Origin: Streptomyces marispadix
Lineage (GTDB): Bacteria; Actinomycetota; Actinomycetes; Streptomycetales; Streptomycetaceae
DNA length: 64,000 nucleotides
Reading direction: 5' to 3'
NCBI RefSeq assembly: GCF_022524345.1
Contig: NZ_JAKWJU010000002.1
Coordinates: 3,286,001-3,350,000, forward strand
Shown here: piece after piece, positions 15,031 through 27,718 of the stretch
How the letters are laid out: each line of letters opens with the position of its first letter
Position numbering within the stretch: the stretch's first letter is position 1
The notes under the pieces: generated by a model
What the model saw: only the letters and a program-made list of their open reading frames with translations
Told to the model about the DNA's origin: nothing
Databases searched by the model: none
Program-made: the position numbers and the translations under genes

Positions 15031-16374
15031 ATGACGGCCGTACTGATCACTTCACTGATCGCCGGTGGGCTGGCGCTGCTGCTTCGGTGGCGCCGCCCCG
15101 CCTGGTACTGGCTCGGCATAGGCGTCCTCATAGCCAGTGTTCGGGTCCTCGTCCGATACGGCTCGGTCATGGAAGCCTGCGGGCTCACCGTTCCGCCGTC
15201 CCGCATGCGGCTCGCGCTGGCGCGGGCGACCCGTACCGTGGCGCCGTCTTCTCGCGTGCCGCACATCCTCGGGATACGGCCGACACGTACCGGCCTGGTG
15301 CTGCGCATCAAGCTCCGGCCGGGACAGGACGCGTACGACTTCATCGCCTCGACGGACCGGCTGCGGCACTCCTTCACGATGCAGGGAGTCTCGTGCCGAG
15401 AGATCAAGGCGGGTGTCGTCGAGCTGCGGATGACCGGCTATGACGTGCTCAAGCGGGTGCAGATGCCTGCGCGGGCGGAGTCCGGTGTTCTGCGAGTTCC
15501 CGTGTCCCTGCGTGAGGACGGGGCCGTGCACTACCGGGACTACCGGGAGGTGCCCCACGCGCTCAACCTGGGTGCGACTCAGTCGGGGAAGTCCGTCTAC
15601 CAGCGGCGGCTCGTTGCCGCTTTGGCCGGGCAGCCGGTCGCCCTGGTCGGGATCGACTGCAAGAACGGTGTGGAACTCGCGCCGCTCGCACGCCGGTTCT
15701 CCGCTCTGGCGGCGAACCAGGATGACGCGCTGGGGCTGCTCGAAGCGCTCATCGAGCGCATGGACGGGATCTACGAGTTGATCCGCGCCGAACAGCGCAT
15801 CAGCGCGGACGTACCCGATGCGGAGATCACCGCCGATATCTGGGGACTGCCCGAACACCTGCGGCCCCTGCCGGTGGTTCTGCTGATCGATGAGGTCGCC
15901 GAACTCGCCCTCTTCGCAAGCAAGGAAGAGGAGAAGCGACGCGACCGGATCGTCACGGCGCTCGTGCGGCTGGTCCAACTCGGCCGCGCAGCCGGTATCT
16001 ACGTGGAGATCTGCGGGCAGCGCTTCGGCTCGGAACTCGGCAAGGGCATCACGATGCTCCGTGCCCAGCTCACCGGACGCGTCGCCCACCGGGTGAACGA
16101 CGAAGCCTCGGCGAACATGGCGTTCGCGGACATCTCTCCGGATGCCGTGCTCGCCACCACGCAGATCCCAACTGAGCGGCCGGGTACGGCCGTTGTCGGG
16201 GACTCGTCTGGCGGCTGGGTCATCACCCGCACTCCGTACACGTCGCTTCGGCAAGCAGTGAACGTCTGCAATGCGGAAGCCGCGCGCACACCGGAGCTTC
16301 CCGAACTGGCCGACTACCGGCCGAGCTTGGCGCCCGCGCTCAAGGCTGTGGAACGCGTCTCCGAGGCAGCCTGA
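15031..16374 (+). CDS. FtsK/SpoIIIE-type DNA translocator (Tra protein)
   Basis: A 447-residue protein from ATG 15031. Two N-terminal transmembrane helices (about 3-18 and 24-42) are followed by the motor domain. Walker A is GATQSGKS (about 181-188) and Walker B is VVLLIDE (about 282-288). A conserved QLGRAAGIYVEICGQR segment follows. This is the single transfer protein of AICEs (TraSA/TraB type), which pumps double-stranded DNA between mycelial cells. Length and domain order are as usual for the integrated-element branch of the family, and no lesion is visible. Confidence 0.93.
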   Translation: MTAVLITSLIAGGLALLLRWRRPAWYWLGIGVLIASVRVLVRYGSVMEACGLTVPPSRMRLALARATRTVAPSSRVPHILGIRPTRTGLVLRIKLRPGQDAYDFIASTDRLRHSFTMQGVSCREIKAGVVELRMTGYDVLKRVQMPARAESGVLRVPVSLREDGAVHYRDYREVPHALNLGATQSGKSVYQRRLVAALAGQPVALVGIDCKNGVELAPLARRFSALAANQDDALGLLEALIERMDGIYELIRAEQRISADVPDAEITADIWGLPEHLRPLPVVLLIDEVAELALFASKEEEKRRDRIVTALVRLVQLGRAAGIYVEICGQRFGSELGKGITMLRAQLTGRVAHRVNDEASANMAFADISPDAVLATTQIPTERPGTAVVGDSSGGWVITRTPYTSLRQAVNVCNAEAARTPELPELADYRPSLAPALKAVERVSEAA

Positions 16375-16456
16375 CCCCTTCCCCAACACGGTCGGCGCGA
16401 CCGCTTCGCGCCACGTCCCTACCCCTCCCATGCCCGAAACAGGAGGTGAATCGATC

Positions 16457-17137
16457 ATGACCCGGCTGCCGCGCGTGGACGCCGTACTGATCCAGGCTGT
16501 GATCGCCGGTGCCCTGTCCTTCGCACACCTGCATGACATCGCGCGTGCAGCCGGACAGGACGGCTGGAAAGCCTGGGCCTACCCGATCAGCGTGGACCTG
16601 CTGCTTGTCGCGGCCTGGCGGCGCATCCGCGCACTGCAAGAGACCGGGGATTCGGCACGGCTGCCCTGGTGCTGGTTCGTCGTCGCGCTCGCCGCGTCCC
16701 TCGGCGCCAACATCGCGACCGCCGGGCTCCTCGACCTGGAAGCCGTGCCTGGCTGGCTGCGCATCCTCGTCGCCGGGTGGCCCGCCCTCGCCTTCTTCGG
16801 CGGAACCCTGCTGGCGCACGCACCGATCGCGGAAGACCGAGCAGAGCCCATCGGTGGCACGTCGCCACCCTCTGCCGACGAGGCCGCCGAGCCGGTCACG
16901 ACGGTGGAGCGGGACGTGCCCGAACTCCCCGATTCCACTGCTGAGTTGAGCGATCCGGCCGCCCCTGCACCTCCGGCGACGTTGCCGTCCGTACCTCCGG
17001 CACTGGTCGACCACGCCCGCAAGCTCGCCGACGCCCATCACGCCCGCACTGGCTCACCCATCGACTCCGACGCGCTGCGCGCCCAGCTCGGCGTACCGGC
17101 ACCGATGGCCGACGCAATCGCCGCTCACCTGACCTGA
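16457..17137 (+). CDS. DUF2637 / SpdB2-like membrane protein (spread function)
   Basis: ATG 16457 sits behind a perfect AGGAGGTG site; the longer open frame to 16271 overlaps the translocator gene. The 226-residue protein has about four hydrophobic helices in residues 8-125 (AVLIQAVIAGALSFAHLHDI, AYPISVDLLLVAAW, WCWFVVALAASLGANIATAG, ILVAGWPALAFFGGTLL). A Pro/Ala/Glu-rich linker and a small C-terminal helical domain (VDHARKLADAHHARTG...) follow. Proteins of this kind follow the translocator in AICEs and are thought to help intramycelial spread. Confidence 0.85.
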   Translation: MTRLPRVDAVLIQAVIAGALSFAHLHDIARAAGQDGWKAWAYPISVDLLLVAAWRRIRALQETGDSARLPWCWFVVALAASLGANIATAGLLDLEAVPGWLRILVAGWPALAFFGGTLLAHAPIAEDRAEPIGGTSPPSADEAAEPVTTVERDVPELPDSTAELSDPAAPAPPATLPSVPPALVDHARKLADAHHARTGSPIDSDALRAQLGVPAPMADAIAAHLT

Positions 17138-17151
17138 AAGGAGAACTCCCC

Positions 17152-17346
17152 ATGCCCGCACGCGACTTCTTCCACTCCGTCCAACGCATTGGCCCCGTGC
17201 AGATCGGCACCCACCGCAACCGCCGTGCGGGCCAGACCCGGCACGCGGCCGTATGCACCGCAGAACGCTGCGGCTGGTCCGCCGACTACGGCACCCGAAC
17301 CGCGGCACAACTCGCTGCCCGCACCCACCGCTGCGCCGTCCGCTGA
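17152..17346 (+). CDS. Mobile element transfer protein (small)
   Basis: A 64-residue basic protein from ATG 17152, preceded by GAAAGGAG. It has one Cys pair (VCTAERCGW) and a C-terminal Cys, with the pattern RDFFHSVQRIGPVQIGTHRNR that recurs in the small transfer genes of streptomycete elements. It lies 14 bases after the SpdB2-like gene. The precise role is unknown. Confidence 0.8.
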   Translation: MPARDFFHSVQRIGPVQIGTHRNRRAGQTRHAAVCTAERCGWSADYGTRTAAQLAARTHRCAVR

Positions 17347-17360
17347 AAGGAGATCACGCC

Positions 17361-17555
17361 ATGACCGTCCAACTGCCGCTCGTCCTGGTGCTCGCCCTCG
17401 TCGGCTACTTCGGCATCCGCCTCTTCCGGCCGCCGATATGGCTCGTCGTCGTCCTGCTCCTGGGCGGCTTCCTGCTGGCAGACACCTTCCTCGCCCCCGC
17501 CATCGACTCCGGCACCCGCACCGGGACCGAGGTCGTCAACGGCACCAACGACTGA
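17361..17555 (+). CDS. Small two-helix membrane protein of the spread operon
   Basis: A 64-residue protein from ATG 17361 behind GAAAGGAG. It is almost wholly hydrophobic: LPLVLVLALVGYFGIRLF and PPIWLVVVLLLGGFLLA form two helices with a short polar C-terminus. Similar tiny membrane proteins lie between the transfer genes and spdD in AICEs. The role is presumed to be in spreading; I recognise no enzymatic motif. Confidence 0.8.
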   Translation: MTVQLPLVLVLALVGYFGIRLFRPPIWLVVVLLLGGFLLADTFLAPAIDSGTRTGTEVVNGTND

Positions 17556-17571
17556 CAGGAGGAAGAGCCGC

Positions 17572-17880
17572 ATGTTCCGGCCCAAGTACCCGACCACGCC
17601 CGTGCCGACAGCTCCGGCCTCGCCAACTGTCGTGACATCTAACGACGTTCACCGCACTTACGAGACCGCGCCGGTCTCCCTGCCGGCCGCTCCTCGTCGC
17701 ACCGTGCAGCTCACGCCCGGCGCAGTGGCCGCCGTCGTCGGCGGTGGCGCTGCCGTCGCACTCATCATCGCCGCGGTCCTGGTCGCGCTGCTCCTGGCCG
17801 TCGCCGTCACCGCGGTCTCCGTGACCATGTGCGCGGTGGTGCTCCGCTCGCTCCTCAACTCGCAGCACAAGCGCTACTGA
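17572..17880 (+). CDS. SpdD-like spread protein
   Basis: A 102-residue protein from ATG 17572 with GGAGGAAGAG upstream. A Pro/Thr/Ala-rich N-terminus (about 50 residues) is followed by a long hydrophobic stretch (AVAAVVGGGAAVALIIAAVLVALLLAV, continuing to VTMC) and a basic end LLNSQHKRY. This layout matches SpdD of streptomycete plasmids and AICEs. It belongs to the same transcript as its neighbours. Confidence 0.82.
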   Translation: MFRPKYPTTPVPTAPASPTVVTSNDVHRTYETAPVSLPAAPRRTVQLTPGAVAAVVGGGAAVALIIAAVLVALLLAVAVTAVSVTMCAVVLRSLLNSQHKRY

Positions 17881-17972
17881 CCGGCCCTCGGGGCGGCCCC
17901 GATACCGCCAAGCATCAGCCGCCCCGAGAGCCCTGCCCCTTCCCGACCGAGATCGAAAAGGAGACACCCATC

Positions 17973-18167
17973 ATGACCCACCGGGCCAACGCTCCGGGTC
18001 GGCTCTGCCGTTGCTGCTACGGCTTCCCCGTCGTGGCGGTCACCACTGGTCAACTGCACGATGACGGCAGCCGCGTCACGTTCCGAGTCGCCTGCCCTGC
18101 CTGCCGAGGTACCGGCAAGACCAAGCCCCGGCGAAACGCCCCCGCTGCTGCTGGGGGACGCGCATGA
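17973..18167 (+). CDS. Small zinc-ribbon-like protein
   Basis: A 64-residue protein from ATG 17973 behind AAAAGGAG; the frame upstream to 17829 overlaps spdD and has no ribosome site. Two Cys clusters, CRCCYGF and CPACRGTGK, resemble a DnaJ-type CxxCxGxG zinc module, and the tail is basic. Its stop overlaps the rep start (ATGA), so it may modulate or accompany replication initiation. Such genes directly precede rep in related elements. Confidence 0.8.
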   Translation: MTHRANAPGRLCRCCYGFPVVAVTTGQLHDDGSRVTFRVACPACRGTGKTKPRRNAPAAAGGRA

Positions 18168-19546
18168 CCGAGCCCGCGACCATCGCGGGCCTGGACCCGA
18201 TCACCCTCGGCGACGCGCTGAGGGTGGCCGGGTCCGCCGACTTCGCCCGCTGGGAAGACCAGATCCGCCGCACCGGCGGCTGCTCCAACCCCGTCCACCT
18301 GACCGGCTGGACCCTGACCAAAGACCGCACCACCGGCGAAACGCTGCACCACTACAGCACCGAGAAGGAGCCCGGCGGGAGACTGCGCATTGCGTGCGGC
18401 AACCGCCGCGCCTCCCGCTGCCCCTCCTGCGCCCGCACGTACGCCGGAGACACCTACCACCTCATCCGCGCCGGACTCGCCGGAGACGACCGCCGCGATA
18501 TCCCCGCCACGGTGCGCGAACACCCGCGCGTCTTCGCCACGTTCACCGCACCCAGCTTCGGGCCCGTGCACAATCGCCCCGACTCCGGCCGCTGTCGCTG
18601 CGGTATCCGCCACAGCGACGACGACCCGGCCCTGGGTACACCGCTCGATCCCGATTCGTACGACTACGCCGGTGCCGTCCTCTTCAACAACCACGCCGGA
18701 CAGCTCTGGCAGCGCTTCACCGTGCGTCTACGCCGCGAGATCGCCGCCCGCGCCGGACTCACACAGCGCGAACTGCGCGAGGTCTGCCGCATCTCCTACG
18801 GCAAGGTCGCAGAGTTCCAGCGTCGCGGCGCCATCCACTTCCACGCGGTCGTACGCCTCGACGGGGCTGGCGGACCGGAGGATTCACCGCCCTCCTGGGC
18901 ACGGGTCGAACTGCTGGAAGACGCCATCCGCAGGGCAGCCGAGCACGCGTACACCACCGTCACGGTCCCGGCCTCCGGCGACCAACCGGCCCGCGCCCTG
19001 CGCTGGGGTACCCAGCTCGACATCCGACCCGTGCGGGCCTTCGGCGACGGCTCCGAACTGACCGAACAGGCCGTCGCCGCCTACGTCGCCAAGTACGCCA
19101 CCAAGGCAGCAGAGACCACCGGCACCCTTGACCGCCGCATCGGCGAACTCGCCGAACTGGACCGGCACGACGTCCCCGACCACACCCGGCGCCTCATCCG
19201 TGCCTGCCGGGACCTCGACCGCCTGTACCCGGACCGGCGGCTGTGGGCCTGGGCCCACATGCTCGGCTTCCGCGGCCACTTCTCCACCAAGTCCCGCCGC
19301 TACTCCACCACGTTGGGAGCACTCCGGCAGGCACGAGCCGACTACCGCGCTGCCGAACAAGCCCAAGTCCTCGGCCTCGACGACATCGAGCCGGACACCG
19401 TGCTCGTCCTCGCCGACTGGACCTACGCCGGACACGGCCACAGCCCCGGCGAATCCGCCCTCGCCGCCACCATCGCCCGCGACCTCCAGCTCAACCGCGA
19501 CACCGCACGAGAAGCCCTGGCCGACATGGAAGGAGCTGCCGCATGA
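18164..19546 (+). CDS. Rolling-circle replication initiator (RepSA family)
   Basis: A 460-residue replication initiator, translationally coupled to the gene before it. Visible features are the N-terminal Cys motif CGNRRASRCPSCARTYAGDTY, a metal-binding HUH motif in IHFHAVVR (H225, H227), and candidate nicking tyrosines in AYVAKYATK (about Y307 and Y311). This is the RepSA-like family of AICEs, which nicks at a double-strand origin to start rolling-circle replication after excision. Length is typical. The origin is often inside or near rep, but I could not place a nick site by eye. Confidence 0.92.
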   Translation: MTEPATIAGLDPITLGDALRVAGSADFARWEDQIRRTGGCSNPVHLTGWTLTKDRTTGETLHHYSTEKEPGGRLRIACGNRRASRCPSCARTYAGDTYHLIRAGLAGDDRRDIPATVREHPRVFATFTAPSFGPVHNRPDSGRCRCGIRHSDDDPALGTPLDPDSYDYAGAVLFNNHAGQLWQRFTVRLRREIAARAGLTQRELREVCRISYGKVAEFQRRGAIHFHAVVRLDGAGGPEDSPPSWARVELLEDAIRRAAEHAYTTVTVPASGDQPARALRWGTQLDIRPVRAFGDGSELTEQAVAAYVAKYATKAAETTGTLDRRIGELAELDRHDVPDHTRRLIRACRDLDRLYPDRRLWAWAHMLGFRGHFSTKSRRYSTTLGALRQARADYRAAEQAQVLGLDDIEPDTVLVLADWTYAGHGHSPGESALAATIARDLQLNRDTAREALADMEGAAA

Positions 19547-19731
19547 CCACGGCCACGCCCGAACTGCTCACCGTGCCGGAAGTCATGGCACGGCTCAAGG
19601 TCGGCCGCACCAAGGTCTACGACCTGATCCGCACACACCGGCTCATCTCGCTAAAGGTCGATGGCTGCCGTCGTATCCCGGCTGACTCCGTTGGCGACTT
19701 CATCCGCAGCCGGATCGAAGGAGGCTGCTGA
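19543..19731 (+). CDS. xis: Excisionase (MerR/AlpA-like helix-turn-helix)
   Basis: A 62-residue protein; ATG 19543 overlaps the rep stop (ATGA). The sequence LLTVPEVMARLKVGRTKVYDLIRTHRLISLKVDGCRRIPADSVGDFI is the classical winged helix-turn-helix of excisionase-family proteins. It binds the element ends with Int and shifts recombination towards excision. Its TGA shares one base with the ATG of int. Confidence 0.92.
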   Translation: MTTATPELLTVPEVMARLKVGRTKVYDLIRTHRLISLKVDGCRRIPADSVGDFIRSRIEGGC

Positions 19732-20888
19732 TGGCGAAGAGACGGCCCAACGGCGGAGGTTCGATCTCAAAGCGACAGGACGGTCGTTACCAGGGACGCG
19801 CGTACGTCACCGACACGGACGGCAACCGCGTCCGCAAGTACGTCTATGGCGCCACGTGGGACGAAGCCAACGAGAAGCTTGGCAAGCTCCAAGAGCAGGA
19901 GCGCAACGGCATCCCGGTGCCTTCCCGTGCCTGGTCATTGGGGGAATGGCTCGATTACTGGATTGACCACATCGTGAAGCCGAACCGGGACGACAACACT
20001 TACGCCAAGTACGAGTCGAAGGTACGGCTTTACCTTCGTCCACACCTGGGGAAGAAGCAGCTTGCGCGCCTGTCCGCCGCGCAGGTGCGGGCCTTCATGG
20101 CGGCGCTCACGCGACAGGAAGTTCCCGCCGCGACGCGGTTCGAGGTGCTTCGTACCCTCCGGAACGCGCTGAACAGGGCGATCAAAGAAGAGATCCTTGC
20201 CCGAAACGTCGCGTTGCTGGTGGACATGCCCAAGGTCAGCAAGGACAAGGGCTCGGCCTGGAGCGCGCCCGAGGCGATCACGTTTCTCCGCGCGGTCCGC
20301 GCTCACCGCTTCTACGCGGCGTGCGTCCTGGTGCTCGTTCTCGGTCTCCGCCGCAGTGAGTTGCTCGGTCTGCGCTGGCAAGACGTCGACTTTGAGAACC
20401 GCCAGTTCACGCCGGTCAAGCAGGTGCACCGCAAGAAGGGTGCCGGCCTGGTCCTCAAGGATCTCAAGACGGAGTCCTCACAAGCCGCCCTGCCTCTGCC
20501 GGAGTTCTGTGCCCGCGCCCTGGAACAACGCCGCGATCTGCAAGGGTTGGAGCGCAAGATTGCCGGTGATCACTGGAACCAGGCACCTGGCCATGACGTG
20601 ATCTTCTCGTCGGAGCACGGCGGGCTTACCGATCCGGTGGGCTTCTCCCGTACCTTCGATCGCCTGGTGAAGCGGGCTGGCGTCCGGCGCATCACGGTCC
20701 GGCTCGCTCGGCACACCTGCGGCACCCTGCTCGCCTTCTTGAAGGTTCACCCCAAGGTCGCTCAGGCGATCCTGCGGCATAGCCAGATCAGCATGACCAT
20801 GGACATCTACACGCACGTGGTCGGCGACGGCGAGCGGGAAGCCGTCTCGATGCTCGCTGAGCTACTGGAAGACCCGCTCCTGGGCTGA
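19731..20888 (+). CDS. int: Site-specific tyrosine integrase
   Basis: A 385-residue integrase adjacent to the tRNA-side attachment site. It has an AP2-like N-terminal arm-binding region (KRRPNGGGSISKRQDGRY), a SAM-like core-binding domain, and the catalytic domain. Visible catalytic positions are R207 in LGLRRSELLGL, R327 and H328 in RLARHTCGTLL, H350 in LRHSQ and the nucleophile Y360 in MDIYTHV. The residue usually written H in the HxxR box is R324 here, an uncommon change. It catalyses integration into tRNA-Ile, presumably at the 44-bp core. Confidence 0.93.
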   Translation: MAKRRPNGGGSISKRQDGRYQGRAYVTDTDGNRVRKYVYGATWDEANEKLGKLQEQERNGIPVPSRAWSLGEWLDYWIDHIVKPNRDDNTYAKYESKVRLYLRPHLGKKQLARLSAAQVRAFMAALTRQEVPAATRFEVLRTLRNALNRAIKEEILARNVALLVDMPKVSKDKGSAWSAPEAITFLRAVRAHRFYAACVLVLVLGLRRSELLGLRWQDVDFENRQFTPVKQVHRKKGAGLVLKDLKTESSQAALPLPEFCARALEQRRDLQGLERKIAGDHWNQAPGHDVIFSSEHGGLTDPVGFSRTFDRLVKRAGVRRITVRLARHTCGTLLAFLKVHPKVAQAILRHSQISMTMDIYTHVVGDGEREAVSMLAELLEDPLLG

Positions 20889-20895
20889 CCTCGCC

Positions 20896-20918
20896 GTTGG
20901 TGTCAGACGTAGGTGTCA
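20896..20918. repeat. Integrase arm-type direct repeats, right end
   Basis: GTTGGTGTCAG (20896-20906) and GTAGGTGTCA (20909-20918) repeat with 13-bp spacing, as at the left end. They lie just after the int stop and 41 bp before the core. Confidence 0.65.
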
Positions 20919-20919
20919 A

Positions 20920-20950
20920 ATGGGCACCGTGGGAATCCCACGGTGCCCAT
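20920..20950. terminator. Perfect palindromic terminator between int and tRNA-Ile
   Basis: A 15-bp perfect inverted repeat (20920-20934 and 20936-20950) with T-rich flanks on both sides. It terminates int from the left, and the tRNA-Ile transcript arriving from the right. It belongs to the element, so integration supplies the tRNA with a new terminator in place of the native one at 9388-9421. Confidence 0.8.
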
Positions 20951-20956
20951 TTTCGC

Positions 20957-21033
20957 TGGTGGGGCTAACAGGACTTGAACCTGTGGCCTCATCCTTATCA
21001 GGGATGCGCTCTAACCATCTGAGCTATAGCCCC
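20957..21033 (-). tRNA. tRNA-Ile (anticodon GAT)
   Basis: The reverse complement folds as a complete tRNA. The acceptor GGGGCTA pairs with TAGCCCC, the D arm is GCTCAGATGGTTAGAGC, the anticodon stem-loop is ATCCCTGATAAGGAT with GAT at the anticodon, and the T arm is ACAGGTTCAAGTCCTGT. The discriminator is A (20960), and CCA is encoded by 20959-20957. The 3' half from the anticodon loop on is the right attachment repeat, so the gene is a reconstructed hybrid of chromosome and element that stays functional. Confidence 0.97.
20959..21002. repeat. Right attachment repeat (att core, 44 bp) inside tRNA-Ile
   Basis: Identical to 9438-9481. It runs from the anticodon loop to the first C after the discriminator base. 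Integrase acts within it. Confidence 0.93.
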
Positions 21034-21113
21034 GCGCTGCACCGAAAGATTAGCGCACTTCCATCCACGCCCCCAAATCGGTTCCGGGGGCTCCACAACC
21101 GGTCCCGCGGCCC

Positions 21114-21956
21114 TCACTCGTCCTCGGCGAGGGTGACTTCGACGCCGCCGACGAAGCCCGCCGACAGGTTGTAGATGAAGGCGCCCAGCGTCGCCAGAGC
21201 GGTGGCGAGCACCACGTCGATCACCGCTATGACCGTCGTGAACAGCAGCACCCTCGGCAGCGACAGGAACGACTCGATGTCGAAGCCGCCGCCCGCGTCG
21301 CCGGACTGCGTGGCCTGGCTGACGGTGCCGGAGATGGCCGAGAAGACGCCCATCGCGTTCATCACCATCCACAGCACCGCGACCGCGACGATGGTGCACA
21401 CGCCCAGCGCTATCGACAGCAGAAAGCTGACCTTCATCACCGACCACGGGTCGGCCTTGGCCACACGCAGCCGCGCCTTGCGGGTGCGCGGGATCGTACG
21501 GGCGCCCGTGCGCGGGCGGCGCACAGCCCCCGCGCTTCCGGTCACGCCTCCCAGGCCCGTACCGGAACCGGTGCCGGCGCCGGAGCCCGAGGCCCCGGAA
21601 CCCGCACCGTCCGTACCAGAGCCCGTACCGGTGCCCGAGCCCACGCCCGTACCCGTTTCACCAGCCGTGCCGTTGGCGTCCGCGCCCGGCATCGGGCCGC
21701 CCGGCGCACCCGCACCCGAACCCGCGCTCATGCCCGCGCCGCCGACCGTCGGCGGATTCACCGGCGGAGCCGGATACGCCTGCGGCGGCCGATGCGGCTG
21801 CGGCTGCTGGGCCTGGGCATGAGCCTGGGTCTGCTGGTGGGAGTGCGCCTGCGCATGAGGCTGCGGCTGTGCCTGCGGCAGCGGCTGCGATTCCGCCTGC
21901 GGCTGCCGCGGACCGGTCTCCTGCTGCGCACGGGGCTGTGGCTGGGCACCGCTCAC
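21114..21956 (-). CDS. DUF3566 domain membrane protein
   Basis: A 280-residue protein from GTG 21956, three bases after the gyrA stop and using a GGAG site inside gyrA. About 150 N-terminal residues are low-complexity (Gln/Ala/Pro, then Gly/Ser/Thr/Ala repeats). The DUF3566 domain follows, with two membrane helices (VMKVSFLLSIALGVCTIVAV and LPRVLLFTTVIAVIDVVLAT) and the conserved end FIYNLSAGFVGGVEVTLAEDE. This gene follows gyrA throughout actinobacteria. Its function is unknown, though the location hints at a link with the division/replication machinery. Confidence 0.9.
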   Translation of the reverse strand: MSGAQPQPRAQQETGPRQPQAESQPLPQAQPQPHAQAHSHQQTQAHAQAQQPQPHRPPQAYPAPPVNPPTVGGAGMSAGSGAGAPGGPMPGADANGTAGETGTGVGSGTGTGSGTDGAGSGASGSGAGTGSGTGLGGVTGSAGAVRRPRTGARTIPRTRKARLRVAKADPWSVMKVSFLLSIALGVCTIVAVAVLWMVMNAMGVFSAISGTVSQATQSGDAGGGFDIESFLSLPRVLLFTTVIAVIDVVLATALATLGAFIYNLSAGFVGGVEVTLAEDE

Positions 21957-21959
21957 GCC

Positions 21960-24611
<2,652 letters not shown>

Positions 24612-24742
24612 TGCTCAGCTCAAGTCCTTCAGTAAGTGTGCGGCGCACCGGACTCCACGTCGGGGTACGGGCCTTGGGCGGCGCCGGAGCGGCCCGCCCA
24701 CGCGGATGCGGGACTCGGACGTCCGGGCTCGGATCTCCGGGC

Positions 24743-27085
<2,343 letters not shown>

Positions 27086-27118
27086 TCAACGTCCCATCAC
27101 GGTGAGCGCCGTCACCAG

Positions 27119-27718
27119 TCACCCGTAGGTGTCCCCCGGGCCCTTGCTACCCGGCGCACGCAACGGACCACTGCGAGTGCCCGGCGCCTGCGGCCCCAGA
27201 ACCTTCAGAAACGCGACCGTCCCCTCGCCCAGATCCTCGTTCAGCCGCGCGACGAGCCTCGGCGCCAGCAACCGCAACTGCGTCGCCCACGCCGTCGAAT
27301 CACACCGCACCGTCAGCACCCGCTGCTCCTCGTCGTACCGCTGAGGCTCACAGTGCTGCGCCACCTCCGGACCCACCAACTGCGGCCAGCGGCCCATCAC
27401 ACCGCCCACCGCCGCCGGAACCTCCCAGCCCCGCTCGGTGATCAGCCCCCGCACCGCCGCGCCCAACGGCAGCGGATCCCGCCCGTCACGGCCCGAACCC
27501 GAACGCGGCCCCCGCCCACGCCGCACATCCTTCTTCTGCTGCGCCGCCGCACCCCGCGACCGCGCCTGCTCCTTCGCCGCGCGCAACGCCACCCGCGCGA
27601 GATCCACACCCGTCGGCTCGCCCGGCTGCGGCCGCTCGGCGCCCGGCGACTCCTCCCGAAGCGCCTCCTGCCGCGGCTCGTCCCTCGGCGGCTCCTCCCG
27701 CTGCGGCCCGTCACTCAT
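27119..27718 (-). CDS. DUF721 / DciA-like protein
   Basis: ATG 27718 overlaps the recF stop by eight bases (ATGAGTGA), so translation is coupled; the 20 codons upstream belong to recF's shadow. The 199-residue protein has a charged, disordered N-terminal half and a C-terminal DUF721 domain ([50 protein letters not shown]). The family includes DciA, the ancestral loader of the replicative helicase DnaB in bacteria without DnaC/DnaI. In actinobacteria it lies between recF and gyrB, as here. Confidence 0.88.
   Translation of the reverse strand: MSDGPQREEPPRDEPRQEALREESPGAERPQPGEPTGVDLARVALRAAKEQARSRGAAAQQKKDVRRGRGPRSGSGRDGRDPLPLGAAVRGLITERGWEVPAAVGGVMGRWPQLVGPEVAQHCEPQRYDEEQRVLTVRCDSTAWATQLRLLAPRLVARLNEDLGEGTVAFLKVLGPQAPGTRSGPLRAPGSKGPGDTYG

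Larger units (their letters stand above)
9438..21002 (+). mobile_element. Actinomycete integrative and conjugative element (AICE, pSAM2 type) in tRNA-Ile
   Basis: The element is bounded by identical 44-bp direct repeats (9438-9481 and 20959-21002) that correspond to the tRNA-Ile 3' half. The unit length is 11,521 bp. At the tRNA side it carries rep, xis and int in overlapping order, and before them an FtsK-type translocator with a string of small spd/transfer genes. This is the standard AICE backbone: site-specific integration, rolling-circle replication and double-stranded transfer through a septal-type DNA pump. The left third carries regulators and accessory genes instead of a classical korSA/pra set. 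All backbone genes look intact, so the element may be mobile. Confidence 0.93.
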
